In this document: positions 10,831 through 22,849 of the stretch, piece after piece
Position numbering within the stretch: position 1 is the stretch's first letter
Layout: each line of letters starts with the position of its first letter
Translations under genes and position numbers: made by a program
Source of the DNA: Cristatella mucedo
Taxonomy: Eukaryota > Bryozoa > Phylactolaemata > Cristatellidae
Length of the DNA: 45,000 bases
Direction: 5' to 3'
Assembly: GCA_009760855.2 (NCBI GenBank)
Contig: WPIO01000009.1
Span: 8,190,001-8,235,000 of the forward strand
The notes under the pieces: generated by a model
Seen by the model: the letters and a program-made list of their open reading frames with translations, nothing else
What the model was told of the DNA's origin: nothing
Databases searched by the model: none

Positions 10831-12609
10831 TCAAATAGCAACTCATGGGTACCCAGCGAATATCGTAAGGAACTGGTTTTTTTAGCTTCTGTGTATGTGT
10901 ATTCGAGAATCGGGATTAAGTTCCAGTTTTTGGAACCATACTAACTAGAGGTGCGGTCTCTAGAGGCTTTGAGGTTGATTAAAGGCCTAAAGCTAAGAGA
11001 TTTGGGTCAGAACGATGGGCAGTACGACGCCTTGCGGCAAACCTCGATGGCAGACTAGGCAAGGCGGTAGCTTTTCAAGACATTGGTTCCGAGGTCGTGG
11101 GTTTGAATAATGTGGTGGGTGAGAATCTTTTATTGCCACTGCAAGTGGTGATGATCGCCATAGAGGCTCTTCTGCAGATATGAAAAATAGGCTGTGAAAT
11201 CAGATTTACTTTTCTTTTCCTGATTCGGAAGTGCTCTGATAGGTAGGCTGGTGTAAGAGAATGGAGGCGCCTAAAATGTGTGCGACAGTTCAGGTCGCAA
11301 AAAATGCTTGAATGTGGCTATTGCGACGTTCATGGCAGGCGGCGGCTGCAGACGAGCCTAGCTGCCGAGTGTACACTAACTGTAAGTACCTTCTTGCAAA
11401 GGCAAGAAGACCTGCAAATGGTAAGTTACAAAAGTAGAGACGAGATACCAAAAAGGTATGGACCAGCTTGGATGAGGTAACCCTGTTTAATCAGGTGCGA
11501 ATTTTCTCAATATTACATGGATGCAAGCAGGCAGACTTAACTGTAGAGCTAACATGTCAATCTAGCGAAAGGCTACTTTGGAACAGGACATCAAGTTAGT
11601 ATGCAGTTGGGAATTAAGATATGCTGGCCTAGCTCATTCTTATGGTTAGGTTTTCCCATTTATGGGCAACATTAGGTTTGCCCATAGCTAGTAAGTTGGT
11701 TTTATCATCATTCAATTTTAGAAAGTTAGCTGTCTCCAAGAACTAATAAAAGCAATTCCTGCAGCAAGGGATTGAGCGTGTTCATTGTGCTTTCAGGTAA
11801 ATGTCAGTGAAATTCTGAAAAACTAATATGTCCAACAATTCAGTGCTTTTAAGGGTACCTTTAAATGAAATACATGTTAGAAATGGGATCGGGAGTGCTG
11901 AGGATTTCTCATAACAGATAAAGTGATAATGCAAACCTTATCTTACCCGGAAGCAAAATATCTACAAATAAAAATTTTCCTGATCCAGCATCGCTTGAGA
12001 CTTCTCTCTCCCAAATTGCTGAACCTTGGTACAGCAGCGATGTATATGTTCAGCTTGTTGAGGTGCTTGAATGTAAACTTTAAGCATCGTCATTTGCTGA
12101 CTAGCTCTGCACCTTGTAAGATTCACAACTCGTCCAATACTTTGTGGATCAACATTAAATTTGAAACGCCAGCTCAGCTCAGCTTGCGCATTGCTGCTGT
12201 AGTTTATTTCTGATTTGAGTTTGATGATTGCTTCTATACATTTCCATCATTGCAGAAAATATGTTCTCCGGATGTTTGATGGCACGAACTGCAATACCAA
12301 TTCAAGCACAAGCAGCTGGAATAAGCTGTGCTCACTCATCACAGCTTCTACCTAGCACTCGACATTTCTAAACGACAGCGTCTGAGGTAGGCTGTGATGC
12401 GATCACACAAATCCAATTTTTTCTAAATCGCGGCCAAATCAATCGACTTTTTCATAATCGCTGAAATCAACATATCACTTGAGTGCACAAGTTTTTAACG
12501 ACCCCCTCCTACGTCCACCCGGCTCCACGTGGACCTCGAGAAAGGGGCGTATTTAACTACTGTGCGCCGTTCCTTTTTTGTTGCTGCTTGCCAGTCTAGA
12601 CCTGGCATA
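10831..12609. other. No supported gene outside SINE copy 2
   Basis: Short frames only. One of 66 codons at 11280 and one of 96 codons at 11923 show no recognisable features. Confidence 0.6.
11035..11205 (+). mobile_element. SINE family A, copy 2
   Basis: The head GATGGCAGACTAGGCAAGGC and CCGAGGTCGTGGGTTTGAAT is followed by GTGGTGGGTGAGAATCTTTT, GTGGTGATGATCGCC, GGCTCTTCTGCAG and GGCTGTGAAATCAG. It closely matches the copy at 27225, with an altered B box. Confidence 0.65.
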
Positions 12610-13136
<527 letters not shown>

Positions 13137-15102
13137 ACTTCGGTCTGTTGTCGACTATTTTACTAAAATATGTATTCGATTGTGAGAAACTGCTCCGTTC
13201 ATTATTTTCTGCATCCTATCTTTCCGACCATTTACGAAAGGATTCCGGCTGTGAAATACTTAACCTTTTAGTCTACCTCGAGGCACTCTCGAGGTCAGGA
13301 GCTACGAAACTTATCAAGATTTTCTCTGCCTTTTCGCTTGCACGGATTGATTTACGTTGACTTAGTGAAGTCGGTCCCACTAGCTCAAGCTAGGCCAAGG
13401 GCGTTACATAGACCAAGTATTCATTCTCCAAATTAGTTACAGACAAAAACACTTTGCTCAGTGCATAGTTGAGCTGCACCTGTGACAGTTCAACCTGTGT
13501 GTCTTGTTTTTAAATTATATTTATTGCCTTGCATTCTCTGCAAGAATTTGGCTCGTGACTGATGCGCTCTTTGGGCTGGCCGACATACGTGTAGTATCAA
13601 AGTTATTTCCGTCAAAAATCTCCAATAATATGAAAACTATAGGGGGTCCTTCCTTTAATTGCATTTGATATTAGCCAGCATTCTGGAAACCCAAATAAGA
13701 AGGCTTCAGGCAACTTCGATATGGCTTTCAATGTACTTTTATAAATAGCACTTGTACCATTCTGATGGCGTCACCGAAGTAAGGTGAGGCTCGGGCTTAG
13801 TAATAATAATTATAATAGGTCGTTTTTATAACGCGCGAAGAGAAGCAACTCAATCCAGGCGATGTAAGACTCGTGGCGAAATAATAATTAGTAACAAATT
13901 ATGAGCTAGTAATGTGCACCGTATCTTGTTTCCATCAGCATGCTCAAGCAGACACTCGGGCCCGCCGTTCGTTGGGCCTGTCTGTCTAGTAGCATGCACG
14001 CAATGATGCACAAGTAAGCAAAGCGCAAAGCAACACACGAACAGAAGCAAAACGCTCACTGGGGCGAAGAGAGCTCTCTTGCTACGAGAAATAGATTCGC
14101 CTTTAGGTAAGACAAGAATGTTGCAAAGTCTCTGCTGGTAGCGACCGAAGCACCGAAGCTGTAAGCGGAAGTGGAAGCTGTGAGCGGAAGCTTCCGACTT
14201 TTCGCGCGCATAGGATCTGAAGGCCCGACCAGCGGAAGATCTCCATGCATCTCTACGGCGAGACGCCGAGCCGACTTGAAGCCGAGTGAAGGTGTAGGTG
14301 AACGAGTGATGTCGTCCGATAGATAGGCGCCGGTGCGAGCGGGGAAGCACTACTAAACCCGAAAGAGAATGGTTTCGCTTCCCATGGCAACCAGACCGAC
14401 ATTTCGCCCGCCACTCGTTTGTTAACTAGTCGAGTTATTATTACCCTAGCCTTCGCGGACAATCGCCTGGTGAAAATTCAAAGACAGGACGGACTGTTTA
14501 GGATATAGCTGTAATACTAACGGATAAAGCCACTACAGACGATAGGTGCTGCTCTAGCATCTCGGTTGTTATAGCAACAGCGGTCCAATCAGGCGGTTGC
14601 GACTACAGCTTAACGCGTACTTCCCTGAGACATGGCCTCACCAATTCAACCTCGCCTGCCTAATCCGCTAGACCATCTGAAAGGAACGTTGGTAAGCACA
14701 CAGCAGATCTCCCAGCTCAGCAAATATAAACCTGCAGCTCAGCATAAGCATCGGCATAAAATAAATGTGAAGGGAAAAGAACAATTAAGAGATTATTACA
14801 ATTTGTAAAAAGACCTCTATTCCCTTCCACTACACGCCGTTTCAAAAAACATAGCATGGCCGTAACTGCACGATGTCTGTTGGCCAGCAGCACATTTATG
14901 AATATCACGGCATTGTACTTGCCAAGTTCAAGCCTCAATAAAAATTGTTGCCGAAGAGGATTCGCGCAAAGGCGATAAACACGCAGAAGAATGCGCTTCC
15001 TTAGTTGGCAAAAATGCGACCACGACGCGTCGTCGAATCTCATGAGGCGTGAAGTTGACGGCAATCAGTTTTCTCCTCCATCTTAAAGCGTGAGACTGAC
15101 CT
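13137..15102. other. No supported gene
   Basis: A minus-strand frame of 166 codons (13850-14350) is rich in Arg, Ser and Leu and has no recognisable domain. Its composition and overlapping open frames suggest chance. (TAA)n-like sequence lies near 13800. Confidence 0.5.
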
Positions 15103-15777
15103 GTGGCACTATCACGATTGTCAACACGCTGGCCATTTGCAAAACACGGCTCCTCGTTAGCTCGCACGACTCTTAGCCCAAACACCAACAGCAGAAGCAG
15201 CAGCAGCATAAGAGGTCTCGGCAGCAGAAGCAGCAGCGGCGGCGGTGCGATTGTAGAGCAGGAGCCTACAGCTTGTCTAGCATCGCGGCAGCAGCAGCAG
15301 CAGTCCGTAACATCGGCAGTTTATACAGTGCCAGTCTCGAAGCAAGTTGCAGCCGTCACGGCTTCACAGCGGGCGGCAATGGTCGATGCAGAAAAAAAGA
15401 AACAGTTCCTGCACGTAATCAGCAGCCATTTTCAAACTGCCTCGTTACAGAACTTCCGGCTTCTGTGGAAGAACACGACGCTTGCAGCCTGCGAGCACTG
15501 GGCGGAGGCCTCGGAGGGCTGTCAGACTGCCTATACAGCCGCAAGCTCACGACCGGTGGATGGGCAGACAATGACTCGGCAGTCCTGCCCAAATCCATGC
15601 ATTGGCGGCATCTGTGGGTACATCAATCTACCACAAACTGTCGCCAGCTGTCGGGCGGGTTCGGAACGAACTATGGCCCGACAGTGCGAAAAACAACGCG
15701 TGCATGGAATACAAGGGCTGCCGAAGGAGTACAACGGCAGGGGAGGGCGAGATCCCTCGACGCCGGCAGCCGTCTAG
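15103..15777 (+). CDS. Unrecognised 224-codon ORF ending just before a poly(A) signal
   Basis: The frame begins without a convincing start and may be the end of a spliced gene or of a retroelement. It is Ser- and Gln-rich near residues 30-70 (NSRSSSS and a QQQQQ run encoded by CAG repeats). The C-terminal half contains several Cys residues, as in CPNPCIGGICGY. A second overlapping frame (15273-15806) is also open, so frame choice is uncertain. AATAAA at 15812, followed by GT-rich sequence, makes a transcript end here plausible. No family was recognised. Confidence 0.3.
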   Translation: MALSRLSTRWPFAKHGSSLARTTLSPNTNSRSSSSIRGLGSRSSSGGGAIVEQEPTACLASRQQQQQSVTSAVYTVPVSKQVAAVTASQRAAMVDAEKKKQFLHVISSHFQTASLQNFRLLWKNTTLAACEHWAEASEGCQTAYTAASSRPVDGQTMTRQSCPNPCIGGICGYINLPQTVASCRAGSERTMARQCEKQRVHGIQGLPKEYNGRGGRDPSTPAAV

Positions 15778-15811
15778 TGTGTGTAGACTGGGCTTGGCTG
15801 GCGTAGCTTGA

Positions 15812-15835
15812 AATAAAGGTTTTGGTGTTGGAGCC
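15812..15835 (+). terminator. Candidate polyadenylation signal with GT-rich downstream element
   Basis: AATAAA is followed at once by GGTTTTGGTGTTGG. It lies 35 nt after the stop of the 15103-15777 frame and 6 nt after that of the competing frame. Confidence 0.4.
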
Positions 15836-16354
15836 AGCAGACTTGTTGCTCGGTCGCGCTACCCAGCCCGACGACAGGTCGTTCGGAGGGCTGTCACAGC
15901 TTCCCAAGTCGCAGGCTGGATTTCCCGACTTAACCATGCGAAGCTTCAATCATGACCTGCACCTGAATGTCCTGCTCTGTGTGCTTTAAAACGCTGGCAG
16001 CAGAGTGGTGGCCATGGTGGCGAAGGTCTGAAGCGAAAGGTCTCGTTATTAGATGCCCCGGATGCTGCCTCTTGGTAAGACCCGTGGTTACTAGCAAGAA
16101 CTAAATAGTGCTCGCATAAGCTTGAAAACCCGGGAGGAACGCAAACAGACAAATGCACTGTGAGCGCAGGGGAAGCTGAGCAGAATAAATGTGTCATTAT
16201 CTGAGACACCAAACGATTCCAAGTCACTTAAGGCGATGACAAAAGCCCGAGTTAAGTCCTACACTATCGCTGCATGGCTGCATGCGAACTAAATGCCGGC
16301 GACCAAGATATTTCAACGTAGTGCGAGGTGAAATGGCTGTCCAGCCGAGGAGTG

Positions 16355-16440
16355 GTGAACCGTGATAGCACACTAGATACTGGCGATTGCTCTTCACGAC
16401 CTCGTCACTGAGGTCGTGGGTTTAAATTCTGCGGTGGACG
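16355..16440 (+). mobile_element. SINE family A, copy 3 (5' half)
   Basis: GATAGCACACTAGATACTGG is followed by TCTTCACGACCTCGTCACTG, AGGTCGTGGGTTTAAATTC and GCGGTGGACGATG. The body then stops. A matching 3' half lies about 400 bp downstream, so the element may have been interrupted, or these may be two fragments. Confidence 0.55.
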
Positions 16441-16837
16441 ATGTTGGCTGACTCCGCTTCGCAGCCGTTGTGCCGGACGATTTCACCTTGACCTGCAGTG
16501 CATCACTGACAGACTCAGGACACAGGCTATTTTTGGAGCTGCAGACAACAGCTGATTGATTGCATCTAGGCCAATAGGCCCCTGCCAAGGCCACACCAGC
16601 TACGGCTGATCAGAGCGTGATCAGGAAAAGGAGCCAGTAGTCTTACAATTAGAATGCATGATGGCTTACTCAGCCAATAGTAATCATTAAGGACTACTAT
16701 ATATTAGACCCGTTGGTTGCTTGTTCTTTGTCCGTATTTGGATACGGTCCACGTTCTGTTTGTCGGCTGCGTTATTCAACTATCGTAATTTTCTCGACCA
16801 TTGACTGGTGAATGGCTTCAAGGCAGCACTGCGTCGA

Positions 16838-16935
16838 ACAGGCGATCCCTCATTGGCGCTGCAAGCGGTGGCGATAGCCGTCAAGGCTCTTCTGTCGTTA
16901 TACGAGAGGAGGCTGTTGAATAAGCTAGTATTTAC
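16838..16935 (+). mobile_element. SINE family A, copy 3 (3' half)
   Basis: GCGATCCCTCATTGGCGCTG, CAAGCGGTGGCGATAGCCGT and GGCTCTTCTGTCGTTATACG, followed by GGCTGTTGAATAAGCTAG, match the 3' body of the family. Confidence 0.6.
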
Positions 16936-18794
16936 TCACCTATTTATTAGATGGCTCGAGAGCACGTCACTGGAGGAGCACACACGGTAGGTCCGAGAGG
17001 TCGGAGGCGGTACCAGCGGGTGAAGTGAAGGTAGGCTGTAGAGAGAGGCTCTTGAAGTCAATTTGAGGGTTGATATGGATCCAGTGAAGCTCGGTCGGAG
17101 GTGGTGTGATAGCGGCTGACCGGATGGGCTCCCGAGCTGGGCAATGTCGGCAGACGATTAAGGACGAAGGCCGCGAGTCCAGAATAGAGGGATTGCAGAA
17201 TTGCGACGTCATGTCTCAAACTCATGGGCGGGTTTGGCTGACGTATATCGGTCGAGGCAGGCCTTTATTTTAGCGAAGCTCTACTGCTGAAAGGAAGCCG
17301 ACTTGACAGTAGAAGCAAAGGGCTCCTCCAAAAGGCAACTCGTCTAAGAGTACAGTGCTCAGACTGTAGACAGACGTCACTGGAGAGATGCTCAATGTAG
17401 CCATTTTGAGCGTACGGTCTTTCGATTCGATCGGAATTGTTCGGAAGGTCACTGTAAACTCACAGCAAATTAGTTTATGCGCACATAGCACTTTCCGAGT
17501 TGCTGCTGCTTTCGCCACTTTGGCTTCGCGCTTCTTCGATGATAGAAATCCCATACTACCTGTGTGGGTGGTCGATGCCTCGGTCAGTCGATTGACGATC
17601 CGGCCATCATGGCGGTCATCCGGCTGGGCCAAGCCTGACGATTGTCTTGGGGCAGGATGCACGATGCATTACATCGTGGCCATCGATTGGACGTCCCGAG
17701 CCGTTAGGACACGAACAGCGGCCGGCCAGCTGAAGCGGTTCCCAGCTGCTCAGCTCTCTCGTCTCGAACTACGGTCGGCGATCTAGGACAGTGGCCGGCG
17801 AAAGCTAAACCCCGGAAGCCCAGGTGCTTAAAGTCAAGAGCCTTGTTATTCCACGAGCCGCCTTTGACTTGCTTGTTCGCAGGGCTCCTAGCGACATTTT
17901 AGCGGAAACTTCTAGCGCAGTAGGCAGCCTTCCCGTCGTCCTGCTGCTACCCCTCGTTGCTGCAAGTTGAGCGACAGCGAGCGGGAATTCACCCGTTGAG
18001 CGACAGCGAGCGGTTTTCCACGCAGCCGCGCCTACTACTGACGGACCAAGCATACCGAGCCTCCTCGAGCGTTTCGTTGCGTTTCAGTAGAGCAGCATTC
18101 TTTAGTTCCCCGCGTTCCTTAGGCCAACGCATTTCGAACGGCGGCGGCGGCGTGCTAGCATTCCTGGAAATCGCGCTCGATAAGCTGCGGGTGCAGCCGA
18201 TAAGCTGCGAGTGCAGGCTGCCGTGGCACAAAAGTTCAGTGCCCATGTTATTCACCGTACTCTTTAGAATAGCCATGTTCTTATGGCTTTCCTGCCGATC
18301 GTTTGGATTGATACCGGGATACTCATAATGTGGTCCTTGCCGCCATCTTTGCAATCCTGCGTATCGTGTGCGATAGTGAGTTCTGTGGGCTCTCAGGCGT
18401 TGTGGCCTCGTTGTGACTACGACCCACACTAGTTCGGATAGCGGTGCAACGCCTGGATTTTTGCCGGAAGACCTGAAGCTCACAATATGCCAACAGTAAC
18501 GACACAGCGCTCGCTATTCCGCAAGCAGCGCTAGCCACAATGCGGTGTTAAAAAAGCCCGCATTCTAGACTAGATTTTGCGGTTGATATGTGGGATTCGT
18601 CTTCAGCTACCAGGGGCGACTTCCGTCTGACTCGTTTACAGGCTTACAGCAGGTCACACTCCGCCCTACGACTCACCGACCCGCAGACCATCGCTTTCCG
18701 ATAGCAACTTTGGTCAGGCACATGCCTTATATAGTAGCCAGGTCATAAGTCAAACGTTAATAACTTTCGTACATAATTACACATCACGCTTAAG

Positions 18795-18965
18795 TAGAGT
18801 AAAGGCTAGCTGATTTAACAGCTTCATTTTGTATAGTGGCGAAAGAGCTTTAACGGCTGTCGCTACCGCTTGTGTGGAAAATAAAGGATCGCCAACTGCA
18901 GAGCTCGAACCCACGATTGGGGTTGTTAAGAGCAAGCAACTTACCCAGGTCCAAGCCTCGGCTTA
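18795..18965 (-). mobile_element. SINE family A, copy 4, inverted
   Basis: On the minus strand it reads CGTGGGTTCGAGCTCTGCAG, TTGGCGATCCTTTAT, CAAGCGGTAGCGACAGCCG and GAAGCTGTTAAATCAGCTAG, in the same order as the other copies. The B-box word GGTTCGAG is intact. Confidence 0.65.
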
Positions 18966-19639
18966 TCGAGACTATTTCATAAGCACTCGGTTCTAATTCA
19001 GCGGTGCATTGAGCTCATTTTTTGTAATTCAGACTCAGCTATCAAGCTCATCATCCATTATCGCGCGGCATTGCAGCCTGTTACTGACGGCCAGAGGATT
19101 CCGCATCAACCCCCTTGGTGGCGTGGTGTGACCTTCCGGCGCCCAGGAACAAAGCTTCAAACGGTGCCCCTCCCCTTGTCAAAAATTGCTGCAAAATAGC
19201 TCCACCACAAAAGAAATGCAATCAACACACGTTAGCAAGTCAATCGAGTCGAGAAAGTTGTAGTAACTTTGGTAAAGGTACAAAGTAGCTATCAAAGCTT
19301 TAACTTGAGTGAAGTTCTCCGGCATTGAATGTGAAAAACTGGTCTATTGCATTTTGAAAGTCAGTATTTTTCAGTGTTTCTTTCACTATGCTTAACAAAG
19401 TCGGATCAGGCAGTCGATCTTGCCAGATCGATGCTCTCAGATAAGACACAGGGTGATTTTCAGCTTGCTAAAGGAGCGGCTCAGAGCTGGCCACTTAAAT
19501 AGCCACGGTGAGAAGATCTTGCAAGGCAACTCTTAAATTAGGAATCTTCTTCAGTACTGATCTTCATCTCCTCCATAACGGACAATGGAAGACATGAGTT
19601 CCAGTTGGGTATTTGAGCCCGACGGTTGTAACCCGGGTT

Positions 19640-20178
19640 ACTACGGTACCTTTGCTGAAAGAGCTGGGATGGTTGCCGGTTGAGCAAAGGATACAGAGCA
19701 AAGTTCTTACGCTGACCCACAAGGCCCGCCACGATTTGGCTCCTTCCTACCTAGCTGAACTGCTGCATCAGTTTCAGCCTGTTCGCGCCCTCAGGTCCTG
19801 TGTGGACAATAAATTAGCTGTCCCATTCCTCCGCTTAAAGACAGTTGGCGACAGAAGCTTTAGCTCTGCAGGTCCTAGACTGTGGAACTCGCTTCCACAA
19901 TTCTTACGCAACGACATCTACTCTCCAACTGCCGACTATGGCACATCTTTTTCAGCGGTCCTGAACTGCTACTTCTATGCTACTCACTACCTCAACTGCT
20001 CTCCTGACTCTGCTATGCTTCCCACTTTCTCTTTGTTGCGTGATACGAAGTCGGTTGGCTACCGAATGCGTACCGAAAGCCGCTTAGGCTGTGAGTGCGA
20101 TATACAAAACTCTCCTGCGTAACACCCACATGGTCCTTTTGACTTTGTGGAGTTACTGATGGAGATACATTACATTAC
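19640..20178 (+). mobile_element. LINE family 2 (CR1/Rex-like) 3' end, copy 1
   Basis: An open frame encodes LGWLPVEQRIQSKVLTLTHK, then HDLAPSYLAELL, VGDRSFSSAGPRLWNSLPQF and a stop. This is the RT C-terminal tail of a second non-LTR family. The 3' UTR contains GAGTGCGATATACAAAACTC and ends in the microsatellite TTACATTAC. It is clearly distinct from family 1, which ends in ATT repeats. Confidence 0.85.
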
Positions 20179-20234
20179 GGTAACCCGGGTGCGCGCGGAC
20201 TGTCTCTGCTTTGCGGCACTCCTAACTTACGTCG

Positions 20235-20551
20235 CAACATCCCCTGACCTGACCACATTTAAAAAGAAATTAGAAACGCGCCTATTTATGACAGCATTTG
20301 GTGGGTCTCTGTGATTCGTCCTTCATGTGCTTATGAGTGCTGACACTGTGCACGCTGCCACTAACCACACTTGCACGCTGACCTTGTGCATGTCACCTCT
20401 AACCATGTTATTTATGTTGTTTATAAAGCATGATATTAATCACCATTTAATCACGTTTCCCTTTGCAGCAAATGTAAAGTGCCTAGAAAGGGATTGAGTT
20501 CTCTGAGGGCGCTTTACCAAGTTTATTACTAGTATTAATATTATTATTATA
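20235..20551 (+). mobile_element. LINE family 1 3' end, copy 4
   Basis: This is a short fragment from the end of the ORF (CCTGACCTGACCACATTTAA) through the 3' UTR to an ATT-rich tail. It starts about 55 bp after the tail of a LINE family 2 copy, so the two families are stacked head to tail. Confidence 0.8.
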
Positions 20552-21367
20552 ACTTAGCGTCGGTCGCTGAACGACACCAACAATTCAACATTGGCCGCCG
20601 TTTGTCGTGAGTAGCCCAGTCGCCGCCAAGGCGCTTTCGCTGACGGCCGGCGGCGCCATCATCTCGCTGCAGGGACTGACTGACGCTATACGCAGCACCT
20701 GGTTTTAGTAATCTAAACGCATGTACCGGCATATACTCGTATATACGTATAACCCTGTGTGGCGCGCCCGGGTATTGACTCGCTGTGCACGCCTGCAGCT
20801 GAACCTTCTGAGCTTTACCTTCGTTAGTCACTCATCGGCTCAGGAGGAATCCGCGGCCGTCAGCTGCCGTCAGCGCCCTCGCGCTCGCGCCCGGCTGGAT
20901 GCCAAGCTGGATGTCAGCCCATGGCAGCTGGCCAAAGCAGCCAATGGCAGCCAGCAGCTGCGTCACGCGACCTACATGAGTCATAACGGCCGCGCGACGC
21001 CGCTCATTCGTCGGCGAAAGTATGCGTCGTCGCAAAACTCTTGAGTCCCGGGGGGGGGGGAGGGTTTCTGGCGACACCAAGTGTCCTCTTTGCTCTGCGA
21101 ATGCGTTCTGTACACAACCCACAATCCGCAGGCGACTTCCTGCTGACTGTCGCCGAAACGCTTGCGACCGACCGACGAAGCGACGGAACGCTCGACCATC
21201 AGTAAAAAAACGCCCACCGACCAACTGCGACCGAGCCAGCTAGTACTTCCGCGCACTTTCGGCTCCGCCGGACCTCCTGAACTCGCCTCTGTCACTCGCT
21301 CGCCTCGCCTCGCCGACGGCGCCCACACGGCCTGGCTACTCGCCGTACAGCGACCGCTCTCTCCATC
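20552..21367. other. GC- and CpG-rich stretch without a supported gene
   Basis: Both strands carry overlapping frames of 105-132 codons with Arg/Ala/Ser-rich composition, typical of chance frames in CpG-rich DNA. There is a 10 bp or longer poly-G run near 21050. A CpG-island promoter is possible but nothing confirms it. Confidence 0.45.
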
Positions 21368-21940
21368 CCTAAAACACACACCTATTTATGACAGCATTTA
21401 GTGGGTCCCTGTGATTCGTCCTTTTAATAATTCGTCCCCGTGATTTCCTCTTAATAGTTAAGATACTAACTGTCAGATATACTACCCCATCAGGCCAAGC
21501 ATCGTACCACCCGCTTTTCGGAATCCAACAGTCTGGAAATACCTCGTACAAACCTTAAATCCTTTGGAAACCGTGCATTTAGTTCATATGCTCCCAAAGC
21601 CTGGAACTTCCTCCCGACCTGCGTCAGAACATCCCCTGACCTGACCACATTTAAAAAGAACCTAAAAACACACTTATTTAGGACAGCATTTAGTGGGTCC
21701 CTGAGATTCGTCCTTGATGTGCTTATGCGTGCTGACACTGTGCATGCTGCCACTAACCACATTTGCATGCTAACCCTGTGCATGTCACCCCTAACCATGT
21801 CATTCATTTTGTTTGTTTATCATGCATGATTTTACTCACTATTCAATTGCATTTCCCCTTGCAGCAAATGTTAAGCGCCTAGAGAGAGATTAAGTTCTCT
21901 GAGGGCGCTTTATCAAGTACATTATTATTATTATTATTAC
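21368..21940 (+). mobile_element. LINE family 1 3' end, copy 5, with partial internal duplication
   Basis: A fragment at 21368-21425 (CACACACCTATTTATGACAG to GTGATTCGTCC) precedes a second copy at about 21475-21940. The second copy includes the ACTACCCCATCAGGCCAAGC region, the complete 3' UTR and an (ATT)n end. The left piece repeats sequence found again at 21675-21715, so either two insertions or a local rearrangement occurred. Confidence 0.8.
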
Positions 21941-22116
21941 TGTGATAACTACCTGAATATTTGTCCAAATTATATGCAGATTGGCTAAAAAAAATTCGGG
22001 CTCGTCGAGCTCTATTTTTTTTCAGCAGAAAGACAGCGATTCGAAAACGATGAATTTTACTGAGCAAGTTCGCAGCGCGGCTGATCAGATCCGGGGCTCG
22101 ATCGCGAAAATTGAGC

Positions 22117-22557
22117 CTATTTTTTCGCGAAATAGCTCAAGTTTGATGGCTGATTTGAGACAACCGCTGGTGCCTTCTTCGGGCGCCCCACAGAGCGTAT
22201 CTGCACGCCCGGAGCAGCAGCCTCCTGCGCTGAGGCTCTCTTTCTGCTACGATTCTGCGCCGTATCGGATGCCGCCGCCAACAGCGCGCCATTATTGTCA
22301 GGATCTTCGTCACCACTATCAGCGATACCACCCAGGCGAGCACTAGCTCCGCGATTCCGGACCTCCGGCATAATATTTTCAGACCAGTAGGTGGCAATGA
22401 AGTTCCCGGGAAATTTTTCCAAGAACTTGCACACCAGTTCCATTGCGTTGTTAAGAACATTATTGCTAACAGATTTTAAATCGTCATTATAGCCAACCAT
22501 AGCGTGCATCCTTTCATTGAGCTCTTGCGCACCTAGTCGTTCAGATTGCTTCGACAC
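22117..22557 (-). CDS. Unrecognised ORF, 146 codons, possibly transposon-derived
   Basis: The longest clean minus-strand frame in this region begins without a clear ATG; the first ATG gives MHAMVGYNDDLKSVSNNVL. A hydrophobic/aromatic stretch (CKFLEKFPGNFIATYWSENI) is followed by an acidic part (SGDEDPDNNG) and a basic Lys/Arg tail with GRPKKAP, similar to an AT-hook or a nuclear signal. Just upstream another frame reads FEVENAVDLIQEQHRQNRVE, suggesting a frameshift within a longer coding sequence. It lies downstream of the hAT-like relic in the same orientation and may be part of that or another element. Confidence 0.35.
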   Translation of the reverse strand: MSKQSERLGAQELNERMHAMVGYNDDLKSVSNNVLNNAMELVCKFLEKFPGNFIATYWSENIMPEVRNRGASARLGGIADSGDEDPDNNGALLAAASDTAQNRSRKRASAQEAAAPGVQIRSVGRPKKAPAVVSNQPSNLSYFAKK

Positions 22558-22849
22558 GATTCTGACGGTGCTGCTCCTGAATCAGGTCAACGGCGTTTTC
22601 GACTTCGAAACGCTATATTTTTAGAGCAACTATCCTCAAAAAAAATTAATTGCGACTCTAATTGCGGCGGATATTCGGTAACCCGGTTTACCGCCATCGG
22701 GCTCATTTGGTGCCGAGTCGTGACGTGTGGCCAGAAGAATTTTATAGTCACACACTTCGTTGTACAAGCTCTGTTCCGTCAGTGTCTGAATAATAGAACC
22801 CGCCAAGATCTAGACATTGCAGACGGAGTTTGATCTGGTCAAGTGTCTT

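Larger units (their letters stand above)
15840..19639. other. No supported gene outside SINE copies
   Basis: Open frames of 120-165 codons occur on both strands (17270-17786 and 17957-18483), but they overlap each other and show no motifs. The sequence is moderately CpG-rich near 17.8-18.2 kb, with a duplicated GAGCGACAGCGAGCGG word. Confidence 0.5.
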
